Source: Gemmatimonadota bacterium (lineage in GTDB: Bacteria; Gemmatimonadota; Gemmatimonadetes; Gemmatimonadales; Gemmatimonadaceae). From it: a stretch of 47,172 bases of DNA. The stretch's first letter is position 1, and each line of letters opens with the position of its first letter. Positions 34,187 through 42,093 of the stretch are shown here, piece by piece. The notes beneath the pieces were generated by a model that had not been told where the DNA came from, did not search any database, and saw only the letters and a list, made by a program, of their open reading frames with translations. The stretch spans positions 1 to 47,172 of the forward strand of contig JADJNZ010000013.1 of assembly GCA_016714015.1 (NCBI GenBank). The letters are read 5' to 3'. A program made the position numbers and the translations under genes.

Positions 34187-34770
34187 TCGCTCGGCCTCAG
34201 GATCTCGGCGAGTCGCACCTCAGCGTTGGTGCGAACGCGAAACTCCACACGGCGCGACGCAGGGCGGTCCTCCTGCCCATCGGGAAGCAATACGCGGCGC
34301 GACGAGGAGAGCCCGTTTGCTGTCAAGAGACCTCGCACCCACTCCCTGTCGGATGGCGTCAGCCCGGTGCTGTCGAGACAGAACTGGAGCACCGCTCGAG
34401 TACGCGCCTGCGACAACTCCATGTTGTAGAAGTAGGGATTGGAGTGGTTCGCTTCGCTGGAGGTATGCCCCTCGATCCGCACCTCCTCGAGGTCAGCGCC
34501 ACCGCGTTCACGTATGACTTGCACGTACCGAGGGAAGAACGAGCGCAAGATGACCTTGAACGGCTCCTTCACTTCAGCGCTGCCGGGCTCAAATAGGACG
34601 TCCGGCTCACGAAAGCGGATCACGAGTGATACCGAGTCGATCACGGCGTTCCAGCTGGGCAAGTCGCGAGCGAACGTGCTGTCGAGCGCTTGGTAAATCG
34701 TCCCCTTCGTGCGATTGTACGCGACCGCTACCTGCTCGATCTTGGATTTCTCACGGTTCACCTCGATCAT
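34183..34770 (-). CDS. zorB: ZorB: MotB/OmpA-like stator subunit (start displaced by a frameshift)
   Basis: The 195 codons encode MIEVNREKSK then a helical linker, FREPDVLFEPGSAEVKEPFK, RIEGHTSSEANHSNPYFYN and MELSQARTRAVLQFCL, ending with RRVEFRV. These are the OmpA/MotB peptidoglycan-binding features in the specific form seen in ZorB. The single N-terminal membrane helix is in another frame directly upstream: around 34775-34800 the sequence reads SGLMLVF, then, after one missing base, IAVTYMIEVN. The native protein would therefore start further upstream, near 34870, preceded by TDEVETIPTATV. As read, the protein lacks its membrane anchor and could not form the ion-conducting ZorA5B2 complex. 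Confidence 0.8.
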   Translation of the reverse strand: MIEVNREKSKIEQVAVAYNRTKGTIYQALDSTFARDLPSWNAVIDSVSLVIRFREPDVLFEPGSAEVKEPFKVILRSFFPRYVQVIRERGGADLEEVRIEGHTSSEANHSNPYFYNMELSQARTRAVLQFCLDSTGLTPSDREWVRGLLTANGLSSSRRVLLPDGQEDRPASRRVEFRVRTNAEVRLAEILRPSE

Positions 34771-36222
34771 ATACGTGACCGCGATGAACGAAGACCAGCA
34801 TGAGCCCCGACATCTGGTCGCAACCGACGCGAACCGTCGCCGTCGGAATCGTTTCGACCTCGTCGGTGCGGCACTGGCGTCGTCGGACTCGCAACTTGCC
34901 GCTCGCCTCGAGAAGCGGTGCGTAGTCGCGACCAGCTTCTGGTGTAGTCGGCGGTGGCCTCCAGGGCTTGTCGCGCGTTGCAGTTCCGCGGAGGGCGGCG
35001 CCTTGACTTGCTCCTGACCTTGGGGCGGGAGTCTCGCAGGTCTTCTCCCAGTTCTGTGGGCGGCGGATGCTCCTTGGCGACCAAAGTCGAGCTCGCTTGA
35101 TCGCCTGCGGCAGGGTGATCTGCTGCTGCGAATCCGTCACGGTCGCCCGAACGTCAGTGATGAGCTGGTTGTACGCGACGGTGAGCTTCTGCTGAGAATG
35201 GTGCTGCTCTGCGTGGGCCCGAGTCGACGCTTCCAGGGCAGCGTGCACTGAGTCAGTGATTCCGGTCGTGAGCCGAGCGATGTTCGCCTCTATCTGCGGA
35301 ATGCCCGCTTGCGCGCGCGCCGCGACTTGCGCGAATGCCTCCAAATGCCGCTCGAGCACACTCGATTGCGCGCTCAGGCCCGCAACCCCTTGGTCCGTGA
35401 GCGCGACCAGTCGCGGAATCTCGCCGGACGCGGTCGCGATCCGGTCCATGGCATCTCGTGTCGCACTCATCCCTGCCGGGCAGCGGAACTGCTCTTCAAG
35501 AAGAGCCACTTGGCTGGCGTAGTTCTCCTGCCACTGCACGAGCTTCAGGACAGCCGCGTTGAGCTCCTTGAAGTTCTCCCCGAACTGCTCGGTCAACTTC
35601 GCGTTGAAGTCACGGATCACGGAGCTGAGCGCTTCGATGAGCGCCTTGGTGCCGAGTTCGCTCACCTTTTCGGAGAAGTCTGTCATGACGCGAGCGAGCT
35701 CAGACAACTTGTCTCGCATCTCCGTGCGCATCGCCTTCGTCTGTGACTGCAGAGAGGAGTCACCATCGCCCCCTACTGCCTGCTGCAACCGACCCAGCGC
35801 GACCAGCGACGCCTCGTGCATCGTGGCCTGCTGCGCCATCATCTGCTGCAGCGCATTGTACACGTCAGACGTGGTGTGGCCGGCTGAGGCGCGTACCGCC
35901 TGATAGCGATCGAATGTGCGAAAGGCCCATCGCAGAGTGAGCGCCATCGCAAGGCCGAGCACTGACGTGACGAACGCGGTCGTCATCCCAGCGAGGAGGC
36001 GCGGTACGCTCTGCTGGATGCTGCCAACGTCAAACTGCAGTAAGCCTGAGAGAATGCCGGCAAGGTGCCCAGAATCCGAGCCCTGTAAGGAACGCGGGGC
36101 GCTCGCCTGTTTCGAGAGGCTTCTTGCATCGGAGCGCCCGCTGGTTCGGAGTGCTCCCACGAAGATCGTCACCTGGAGTATCGTGATCGCGATCGTGATC
36201 GGGCTGAGTAGCCGGTTCCCAT
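34751..36222 (-). pseudogene. zorA: ZorA: MotA-like stator subunit with coiled-coil tail, frameshifted
   Basis: Minus-strand frames together encode a ZorA-like protein. TM1 (SPITIAITILQVTIFVGAL) lies around 36205-36155. TM2 reads PAFLTGLGF in one frame, LGTL in a second and AGILSGLLQFD in a third around 36095-36050, consistent with two lost bases. TM3 is LLAGMTTAFVTSVLGLAMALTLRW. A coiled-coil region of about 300 residues follows (to about 35115) and forms the long cytoplasmic tail of Zorya motors. After SQQQITL the frame is disturbed again. A candidate ATG is at 36222 but needs a further indel to join TM1. ZorA would conduct protons with ZorB and signal to ZorE. At least four indels are needed to restore it. 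Confidence 0.75.
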
Positions 36223-36658
36223 GTATTCGGGTGGAAAGGGGGCCGTGTGCTGAAACCTGCAGTATCGTCGGAGGCGTTCGCGTGCCGAGAGTATAGGGCT
36301 TGGTGCGCGCTGTCGCGAGACCATCCCGAGCGACCGTGGTTTGCCGCTCGGTGTCGGACTTTCGCCGACGTCAGCTCATAGACACGTTGCAACCGCTTTC
36401 GTTTGGCCGTAGGCCTCAACCCCGAACTCGTCTGACCGGCGGTATGCAATCCGGTTTGCTGCCGCCGAGGTATCGTTTCGCTCAGCCGTCGCCATTGGGG
36501 CAAGGGGGGAAGGGCGAGTTATCCACACTCAGGATGATTGCACCCCTAGAAGTTGTCATAGCTAGCGCTGTCAGACCCCTGGGATATGCTTTTCGGTGGC
36601 GAATGCCGTCCTTGTCCGCATCGCCCCATAGACCACCATACGCATCGATGGAGTACGC
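36223..36658. promoter_or_regulatory. Divergent intergenic region between zor and the HEPN pair
   Basis: About 430 bases separate the leftward zor operon from the rightward pair. A minus-strand TATACT (36295-36290) could be the zor -10, with a poor -35. A perfect DnaA-box sequence TTATCCACA lies at 36519-36527; a single copy is not evidence for an origin. G+C is lower here than in most of the window. Confidence 0.4.
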
Positions 36659-36871
36659 ATGAATCCGGAACTGCTCAAGCAGACGATCTCCGCATTGGCG
36701 AGCCAGATGAAGGCGAATCCGGCGCAGCTCAAGGAGCAGATCGCGCAACTCAAGGCCGTCCTCCCGAATGTCACCGAGGACCAAATCAAGGCGCTTGTCT
36801 CGAAGGCCTCGACGCCAGGCTTCGATGCGCGTGCAATCGGGGCCGACATCGAGGCGATGCTCAAGCGGTGA
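36659..36871 (+). CDS. Small helical protein coupled to the HEPN-like gene
   Basis: This 70-aa protein (MNPELLKQTISALASQMKAN...) is predicted to be entirely alpha-helical, with Leu/Ile heptad spacing and a charged C-terminus (DARAIGADIEAMLKR). I know no family for it. ATGGAG at 36649-36654 gives a Shine-Dalgarno GGAG 6 bases before the ATG. Its stop overlaps the GTG of the next gene (GTGA). Small size and tight coupling to a HEPN-type protein suggest an antitoxin or regulatory partner, which is inference. Confidence 0.7.
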   Translation: MNPELLKQTISALASQMKANPAQLKEQIAQLKAVLPNVTEDQIKALVSKASTPGFDARAIGADIEAMLKR

Positions 36872-37431
36872 CGCCGCGGTCAGCGGAACCCGCGAGGGCC
36901 GAAGGTGCGAGGAATCCGCATGTCGGGCGCTTCCAGCAGTTCTACGAGCGTCACGTGGAGACTCCGGTTATGCCGCTCATCACCGCGGCGGGAATCGGAA
37001 CGAGCGGCAAATCGGCGGCGAAGACCGTGCTGCAGCAGGCGAGGCGCCTCGTCGAGCTTGCTGACGAGATGCTGGCGCTGAAGCCAGGGCGTGACGCGTT
37101 CGCGGTATTCTGGTATGTCACCTGCGCAGAGTCGATCTCGAAGCTCGAGCAGTCCCACGCGTCGGAAGACGGGTCCAAGAAGCATGTTCTGCGATTCTTC
37201 AATACTCTCGTCCCCGCCGCGAGTCGCGACGAGCTGGCGGAGAGCTTCACCAACGGCGAGGGGGAGCCGCTTTCGCTCCATGCGGGTGTCACGGCACTCT
37301 ATCGAGTGCGCTGCGCACTCGCGCACGATGGGGAGTACTGGGAGTTCAGGTTCCAAGGGGTCACCCCTACCTCCATCGCAACCGATGGGTCGGTGCGGAC
37401 AGCGTCTCGCGCGACCGATTCAGCGCGATGA
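36868..37431 (+). CDS. HEPN-like protein with R-x4-H motif, possible RNase effector
   Basis: The 187-aa protein has helices HVGRFQQFYERHVETPVMPL, VLQQARRLVELADEML, FAVFWYVTCAESISKLEQ and KKHVLRFFNTLV. Near residue 150 comes ALYRVRCALAHDGEYWEF. The RCALAH segment fits the R-x4-6-H active-site pattern of HEPN ribonucleases, in a Y-x-x-R-x5-H context like Apea-type HEPN proteins. These often act as toxins in toxin-antitoxin or abortive-infection systems. It starts with GTG inside the stop codon of the 70-aa gene and diverges from a Zorya locus, which supports a defence role. No family name can be assigned with certainty. Confidence 0.65.
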   Translation: MTPRSAEPARAEGARNPHVGRFQQFYERHVETPVMPLITAAGIGTSGKSAAKTVLQQARRLVELADEMLALKPGRDAFAVFWYVTCAESISKLEQSHASEDGSKKHVLRFFNTLVPAASRDELAESFTNGEGEPLSLHAGVTALYRVRCALAHDGEYWEFRFQGVTPTSIATDGSVRTASRATDSAR

Positions 37432-37508
37432 TCGTGGAAGGCGCTGTCGAGGCGGCGGCTGCTCCTCGCGGCGAACAAGCGGTCCACCGGCAGGAGCGGT
37501 ACCGTCGG

Positions 37509-38015
37509 ATGAGATCCCCGAGGGATCGTTCAGTGAGTCGAGGACGACCGCGCCGATTCACCCTGATGTGCACGCTGTTGTGCTGCGCCCCCGTGTCCAT
37601 GGTGGCCGCGCAGTCGCTTCCCGCCGAGTTGAGGATCGAAGTACTCATGACGGCGCAACAGTTCCAGCGCGCCGGGTTGTCGAAGCTGTCGGCAGAGGAG
37701 CTCGAACAGCTGAACGCATGGATGGCGCGCTACACGCTCGCAGTCATGCAGGCCTCGACTCCCGGTGCCGGAAAGGCGGGGGTGTCAGGCGGCGCGAGCG
37801 CGGTCATCGAGTCCCGGATCGACGGCGAGTTCAGCGGATGGGACGGTGAGACGGTATTCAAGCTGGCGAACGGACAGATCTGGCAGCAGGCGTCCTACGC
37901 GTACAAGTACCACTATGCCTTTTCACCGAAGGTGTTGATCTACCGGTCCGGCGCTGGCTTTCGCATGAAGGTGGACGGCGTCGACGGCGAGATCGCAGTG
38001 CGGCAACTGCGGTAG
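37509..38015 (+). CDS. Secreted hypothetical protein
   Basis: This 168-aa protein has a long basic N-region and hydrophobic signal (about 1-38, LMCTLLCCAPVSMVAAQ). A helical segment follows (AEELEQLNAWMARYTLAVMQ), then a compact beta-rich C-terminal domain: VIESRIDGEFSGWDGETVFKL, GQIWQQASYAYKYHY, SPKVLIYRSG and FRMKVDGVDG. The C-terminal domain occurs in many bacterial hypothetical proteins and looks like a small SH3-like barrel, but its function is unknown to me. The ATG at 37509 has GGAG about 11 bases upstream; a Met at 37567 is an alternative. The stop lies inside a terminator-like hairpin. Confidence 0.72.
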   Translation: MRSPRDRSVSRGRPRRFTLMCTLLCCAPVSMVAAQSLPAELRIEVLMTAQQFQRAGLSKLSAEELEQLNAWMARYTLAVMQASTPGAGKAGVSGGASAVIESRIDGEFSGWDGETVFKLANGQIWQQASYAYKYHYAFSPKVLIYRSGAGFRMKVDGVDGEIAVRQLR

Positions 38016-38036
38016 CGCACGCGCGCTACCGCAGTT
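38005..38036. terminator. Bidirectional terminator-like hairpin
   Basis: AACTGCGGTAGCGC (38005-38018) pairs perfectly with 38023-38036 around the loop ACGC. It sits between convergent genes and contains the rightward gene's stop codon. No T-run follows on either strand, so it may work as a processing barrier rather than a classical intrinsic terminator. Confidence 0.6.
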
Positions 38037-38057
38037 CCGACGTCTCCATGCCGTGAC

Positions 38058-39362
38058 TCACGGCACGAACCTCGCCGCCGGCATCACCCTGATCCCATCC
38101 GCGAACGTCGCCGTGAGCAGATACAGCAGCTTGGTGCTGGGCAGCGCACTGGACGCGAGGGCGTACTCGGTGAGCTGATGCGCGCCGCTGGCCTTGGCGC
38201 CGCCGATCGCGATGCTTGGGATGCCGCGGACGACGCCGGGGTTCGCGTCGGTGGCACCGGTGGCGACGGCTTCGGCCGCGCCCGGCATGCCGGGCGTCAT
38301 GCCCAGCGCGCGGTTGATGTCGACGGCCGTCTGCACCAGCGGATGCGCGCGGGCGCCGGCGAGCTGCTGCTCGGTGCCGCCGGCCTGGTTCTTCTGCTCG
38401 ACCTCCACCCGCAAGCCCACCTTGAACGAGTCGGCGACGGCCTGGGTGATGCGGGTGATGGTGCGGTCGAGGGAGTCGAGGAGGGCGGGATCGCTGCTGC
38501 GGAGGTCGACGGTGAAGTAGAGCTCCTGCGGGACGGCGTTGTAGATGTTGCCGCCGTGCACCTGTCCGATGTTCATCACCGCGCCGTTGGGGAGGGCGGG
38601 GAACTGGAGCGCGTAGAGGCGGTCGATGGCTTCGGCGAGCGCCTTGACCGGCGTGGGGCGTCCACGCGAGGCGAGGGTGTGGGCGCCGGGGCTCGTGAAG
38701 ACGTACTTGGTCCAATAGATGCCGAGCGCACCGTAGGCGACGCTGCCGTATGCGCCGTCGGGCACGATGAGGAGGTCAGGGCGGGGATTGGTGCGGAGCC
38801 AGTACTCGGCGCCCTTGAGTCCGACCTCCTCCTGCGTGGTGCCGATGAAGATGATGTCGCCCTTGCTGCGGAAGCCGGTGGCGTTCATGGTGCGCAGCGT
38901 CGCGAGCATGTTGGCGACGGAGGCGGTGTTGTCGCCCACGCCGGGCGCGTAGAGGGTGTCGCCGGCGCGACGGACCTGCTTGGGCGTCTCGTTGGGGAAG
39001 ACGACGTCCATGTGGGCCATGATGACGATCGTGGGGCCGCCGCCGGTGCCCTTGCGGACGGCGATGACGTTGCCGATCGAGTCCACCGTTGGCGTGAGGC
39101 CCTGCTTCTCGAACTCGGCCTTGAGGTACGCGCCGCGGGCCTGTTCCATGCCGGACTTGGCGGGCATCTCGGTGAGGCGGACCCACTCTTCGACCTGCTG
39201 GGGGAAGTTGCGGTCGATCATGGACATCGCGGCGCGGATGTCGGGGCGGTCGAGGAGCTTGGGGTCCCAGGCGGTGGGGTGCTGCGGGGCGGATTGAGCG
39301 GGCAGGGCGGTGGCCGCGATCAGCGAGAAGGCAGCGACAGCGAGGAGTCGTGAGGTGCGCAT
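38058..39362 (-). CDS. Secreted M20-family metallopeptidase
   Basis: The 434-aa protein has a signal peptide (about 1-24, ATALPAQ) and the M20/ArgE-DapE-CPG2 metal ligands. His and Asp are in MAHMDVVFP, the bridging Asp is in GVGDNTASVANML, the catalytic Glu pair is in TTQEEVGLKG, Asp is in IVPDGAYG and the final His is in SGAHQLTEYA. The dimerisation domain insert (TLASRGRPTPVKALAEAIDRLYAL) is present. It is a zinc aminopeptidase or carboxypeptidase acting on peptides in the periplasm. Nothing indicates truncation. It is convergent with the secreted hypothetical gene. Confidence 0.92.
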   Translation of the reverse strand: MRTSRLLAVAAFSLIAATALPAQSAPQHPTAWDPKLLDRPDIRAAMSMIDRNFPQQVEEWVRLTEMPAKSGMEQARGAYLKAEFEKQGLTPTVDSIGNVIAVRKGTGGGPTIVIMAHMDVVFPNETPKQVRRAGDTLYAPGVGDNTASVANMLATLRTMNATGFRSKGDIIFIGTTQEEVGLKGAEYWLRTNPRPDLLIVPDGAYGSVAYGALGIYWTKYVFTSPGAHTLASRGRPTPVKALAEAIDRLYALQFPALPNGAVMNIGQVHGGNIYNAVPQELYFTVDLRSSDPALLDSLDRTITRITQAVADSFKVGLRVEVEQKNQAGGTEQQLAGARAHPLVQTAVDINRALGMTPGMPGAAEAVATGATDANPGVVRGIPSIAIGGAKASGAHQLTEYALASSALPSTKLLYLLTATFADGIRVMPAARFVP

Positions 39363-39538
39363 GATCGGGAGCGGGTGGCGGGAGCGAAGGGTGTCGGTCG
39401 GAAGCTAGCGAGGAGCGAAGATCCGGGAGCGGGGATGGTCACGGGCGCGGCATCTCGCACCCGCGTGGAATGAATCGATTCGGCCGCAGGGAGAGAGGTC
39501 CCTACATTCGCTCCGTCATCGCGATGGACGACCGCCTC

Positions 39539-39567
39539 TTGACGAACGCCGGAAGTGAACCTATGCT
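39539..39567 (+). promoter_or_regulatory. Sigma70-type promoter upstream of the NYN gene
   Basis: TTGACG (39539-39544), a 17-base spacer and TATGCT (39562-39567) form a strong consensus-like promoter. Transcription would start near 39574, about 85 bases before the NYN gene's GTG, leaving room for the hairpin at 39612-39631 in the leader. Confidence 0.65.
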
Positions 39568-39611
39568 CCCACTGCCGCCCCGAGTACATATGAATGGTGC
39601 GGTCTATCTAG

Positions 39612-39641
39612 GGAGCCCCCGCGGGGGCTCCTTTATCGTTT
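39612..39641 (+). terminator. Terminator or attenuator hairpin in the NYN leader
   Basis: GGAGCCCCCGCGGGGGCTCC is a perfect 20-base palindrome followed by TTTATCGTTT. It lies between the promoter at 39539 and the NYN gene, so it would either end a short RNA of about 60-70 nt or attenuate the downstream gene. Confidence 0.7.
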
Positions 39642-39657
39642 CGGACCCGGAGGGCGC

Positions 39658-40485
39658 GTGAATCGCGTCGCCGTGTTCGTGGACGCCGGATACCTGTTCG
39701 CGCAGGGCTCCACGCTTCTCACCGGCGCGAAGAAGCCGCGCGGGGACATGCGACTGGACATCACGGCCACGCTCGGCGCGCTCTCCGAACTCGCCGAACG
39801 AGTATCCGGCGTGCCACTCCTTCGCGTCTACTGGTACGACGGCACGTCGATTGGGCCGACCGCGCAGCACAGCGCCATCGCGCACATGCCGAGCGTCAAG
39901 GTTCGGCTCGGCTTCGTGAACCGGGCGGGCGAGCAGAAGGGAGTGGACTCCCTCATCATCACCGACATGATCAGCCTCGCGCGAAACGGCGCGATGGCTG
40001 ACGCCGTACTGCTGTCCGGCGACGAGGACCTTCGTGTTGGCGTGCAGCAAGCCCAGGAGTTCGGTGTCCGAGTGCATCTGCTCGGTATCAAGCCGAGCCG
40101 AGGGAGCCAGTCGCTGTTCCTGTTGCAGGAGGCCGATTCGACGCACGAGTGGGGTGACTCCGTCGTGCGCAGGTTCCTCACGTTCGTACCGAGAGGGGCC
40201 GAATCGATGGCACTGCTGACGGATGCGCCTGCTTCAAGCATGTTCGGGGAGGCCCCCAGTGACACGGAAACCGTGGCCAGCGAGCTGGCATCGAGCGTCG
40301 CGGTCGCCTCACTCGAGGCGGTGATCGCCGGTTTTCGCTCAACGGCGCACATTCCTCGGGAGATCGATTCGGTCCTCCTCGCCCGTGCCCGCACGGTGAT
40401 CGGGCGCGATCTCGAACCCAAGGAGAAGAAGGCGCTTCGGATGCGCTTCATCGCGCATTGCGAAACGCGGTTGCCGCGCGGCTGA
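39658..40485 (+). CDS. NYN-domain (LabA/DUF88-like) putative ribonuclease
   Basis: This 275-aa protein begins MNRVAVFVDAGYLFAQG, the conserved first Asp of NYN domains. It continues with QKGVDSLIITDMISLARNG (second Asp) and ADAVLLSGDEDLRVGVQQA (third and fourth acidic residues), then VRVHLLGI. NYN domains share the PIN-like fold and cut RNA using Mg2+. A separate helical C-terminal region (about 195-275) looks like a small OST-HTH or similar helical module, without certainty. The GTG start at 39658 has GGAGGG just upstream. The protein is intact. Confidence 0.85.
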   Translation: MNRVAVFVDAGYLFAQGSTLLTGAKKPRGDMRLDITATLGALSELAERVSGVPLLRVYWYDGTSIGPTAQHSAIAHMPSVKVRLGFVNRAGEQKGVDSLIITDMISLARNGAMADAVLLSGDEDLRVGVQQAQEFGVRVHLLGIKPSRGSQSLFLLQEADSTHEWGDSVVRRFLTFVPRGAESMALLTDAPASSMFGEAPSDTETVASELASSVAVASLEAVIAGFRSTAHIPREIDSVLLARARTVIGRDLEPKEKKALRMRFIAHCETRLPRG

Positions 40486-40540
40486 ACGGCGACCCCTCGT
40501 TGCTTGCGCCCGAAGGGCGCGGGAGCGAGAATCCTCCGCA

Positions 40541-40966
40541 GTGACCACCCCCGACCGCCTCCGCACCGCCCTGGCCGACCACTACCGCCTGGACCGCGAG
40601 ATCGGCGCCGGCGGGATGGCGACGGTCCACCTCGCGCACGACCTGAAGCACGATCGCGATGTGGCGATCAAGGTGCTCCATCCCGACCTGGGGGCCGCGC
40701 TCGGCGGCGAGCGGTTCCTCTCGGAGATCCGGACCACCGCGCGGTTGCAGCATCCGCACATCCTCCCGCTGCTCGACAGCGGCGCGGCCGATGGGCTCCT
40801 CTACTACGTGATGCCGCTGGTGACGGGCGAGACGCTGCGCGCGCGGCTCGACCGCGAGCGGCAGCTGCCGGTGGCCGAGGCGGTGCGGATCGCGCGGGAG
40901 ATGGAGAAGGGGCGGGCGCCGGTGATGCTGTATTCGAATTGGATTGGGGGAGAGGGAGCACGATGA
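40541..40966 (+). pseudogene. N-terminal fragment of a Ser/Thr kinase
   Basis: The first 120 codons match the N-lobe of the kinase at 3872-6532 almost residue for residue (GAGGMATVHLAHDLKHDRDVAI, K44, LQHPHILPLLDSGAADGLLYY, GETLRARLDRERQLPVAEAVR). At about 40901 the match stops in the helix before the catalytic loop and is replaced by EKGRAPVMLYSNW and a stop at 40964. There is no HRD, DFG, membrane helix or propeller, so it cannot be a kinase. The GTG start at 40541 is the ancestral one. The stop overlaps the ATG of the next gene. Confidence 0.85.
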
Positions 40967-41511
40967 GCCGTCGCCGCGCAGTGCCCAGGACCGATGACAA
41001 ACGTCCGCCGGTCGCCCGCCTACGCTCGCTCCTCGAGGAGCCGGAGCGCGAGCGCCAGGGGCGGATGATGAACCACATCCGGAGGGAGCTGGACGAGTCG
41101 CGTGAGCCGGGGCCGTGGATCGCGGCGGCGCGGACGCTGGCGGCGGAGGGCGTCACCACGGAGAACGCGGTCTACTACTTCGTGGAGATCTTCCTCGAGT
41201 GCATCACGCTGGCCTCGATGGGGCGTGACCCCGAGATGGTGCTGATCGAGCAGGCGATGGACGAGCTACGGCAGGAGCACGGGCTGGAAGAAGACGAGGA
41301 CTGGCGCTTGGGCGAGGGGCCGCCGGAGTGGGATACGCTCAACGATGCGTGGAATGCGCGGGATGATGCGATCCGGGTGGAGACGTTGCGTGCGCTCGGG
41401 CACCAGGACCTCGCGGATGCGTTGGAGCGCGATCGGGAGGGATGCGAGGAGCGGGAGTCGGCGGGGTACTTCGATGTGTGGGGCATGAAGGAAGGGGAAG
41501 ACTGGCGGTGA
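40963..41511 (+). CDS. Hypothetical acidic protein
   Basis: I do not recognise this 182-aa protein. It is predicted to be helical and strongly acidic, with a basic N-terminus (MSRRRAVPR), TTENAVYYFVEIFLECITLA (a possible amphipathic helix), a Glu/Asp-rich middle (HGLEEDEDWRLGEGPPEWD) and a repeated EDWR element at its end (KEGEDWR). There is no signal or membrane segment. The Shine-Dalgarno GAGGGAG lies 6 bases before the ATG. It overlaps the truncated kinase's stop by ATGA, so the truncation may have placed it under the kinase promoter. Confidence 0.65.
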   Translation: MSRRRAVPRTDDKRPPVARLRSLLEEPERERQGRMMNHIRRELDESREPGPWIAAARTLAAEGVTTENAVYYFVEIFLECITLASMGRDPEMVLIEQAMDELRQEHGLEEDEDWRLGEGPPEWDTLNDAWNARDDAIRVETLRALGHQDLADALERDREGCEERESAGYFDVWGMKEGEDWR

Positions 41512-41520
41512 CTCACCACC

Positions 41521-42081
41521 TCAAGCCGCCACCACCCGCCTCGTCCACTCGGCCCACCGAATGAACGCATGCCCGTCCGCCGCGCGGAACGTGCGATGCT
41601 TCCGCAGCGTCGTGTACCCGTTCGCCGACCCATCGTCGTTGGTGTTGCCTTCGATGGTGACGCACACGTGGAAGTCGCGTTCGTGCGCGCGCGCCTCGCC
41701 GAACACGTCGACGATGATGCCGGTGTGGAAGAAGCGGCGGCGGACGCGACTGTAGAGGAGGAAGACGTCGCCGACGTTGGGCTCGCTGCGGAGCAGGCCG
41801 GCGGCGCGGGCGGCGCGGGCGAGCGCCTCGCAGCTCCCGGTGGCGGGGAGCGGCCAGCTCGAACGGCGGCTGGCGTGATCGTAGTGCGACCAGTGGCCGA
41901 CGTGGTGCACGAAGGCGGCGCACCAGGGCTGGCCGGGCGGGAGGTTCACGCCGCGGAGGAAGTGCTCGACCATGGGGCCGCGGTTGTCGCCGCCCTGTTC
42001 GCTCACGCCGATGAACGCGTTGGCGGCGGCGACCAGCAGGGCAGGAGTCAGCGGAACGACGGGTGACCAGTTCGTCTGCAT
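41521..42081 (-). CDS. CHAP/endolysin-like peptidoglycan amidohydrolase
   Basis: This 186-aa protein resembles CHAP (NlpC/P60-type) amidohydrolases: catalytic Cys54 in PGQPWCAAFVHHVG, His119 in RRFFHTGIIVD, and a polar residue in VTIEGNTNDDG (E144, N146). The segment NVGDVFLLY before the His is also typical. It would cut stem peptides or the sugar-peptide bond of peptidoglycan. There is no signal peptide, so like a phage endolysin it would need another route across the membrane. GAGGG stands 5 bases before the ATG at 42081. It is the third gene of an operon behind a sigma factor and its anti-sigma, 12 bases after the latter's stop. Confidence 0.78.
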   Translation of the reverse strand: MQTNWSPVVPLTPALLVAAANAFIGVSEQGGDNRGPMVEHFLRGVNLPPGQPWCAAFVHHVGHWSHYDHASRRSSWPLPATGSCEALARAARAAGLLRSEPNVGDVFLLYSRVRRRFFHTGIIVDVFGEARAHERDFHVCVTIEGNTNDDGSANGYTTLRKHRTFRAADGHAFIRWAEWTRRVVAA

Positions 42082-42093
42082 GGTGCCCTCGGC

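Noticed and set aside
36519..36527. Replication origin
   Set aside because: Only one DnaA box, and no dnaA, dnaN or box cluster is present.
39470..39661. A 63-codon frame before the NYN gene
   Set aside because: It spans the promoter and terminator hairpin, has no ribosome site and overlaps the NYN start.
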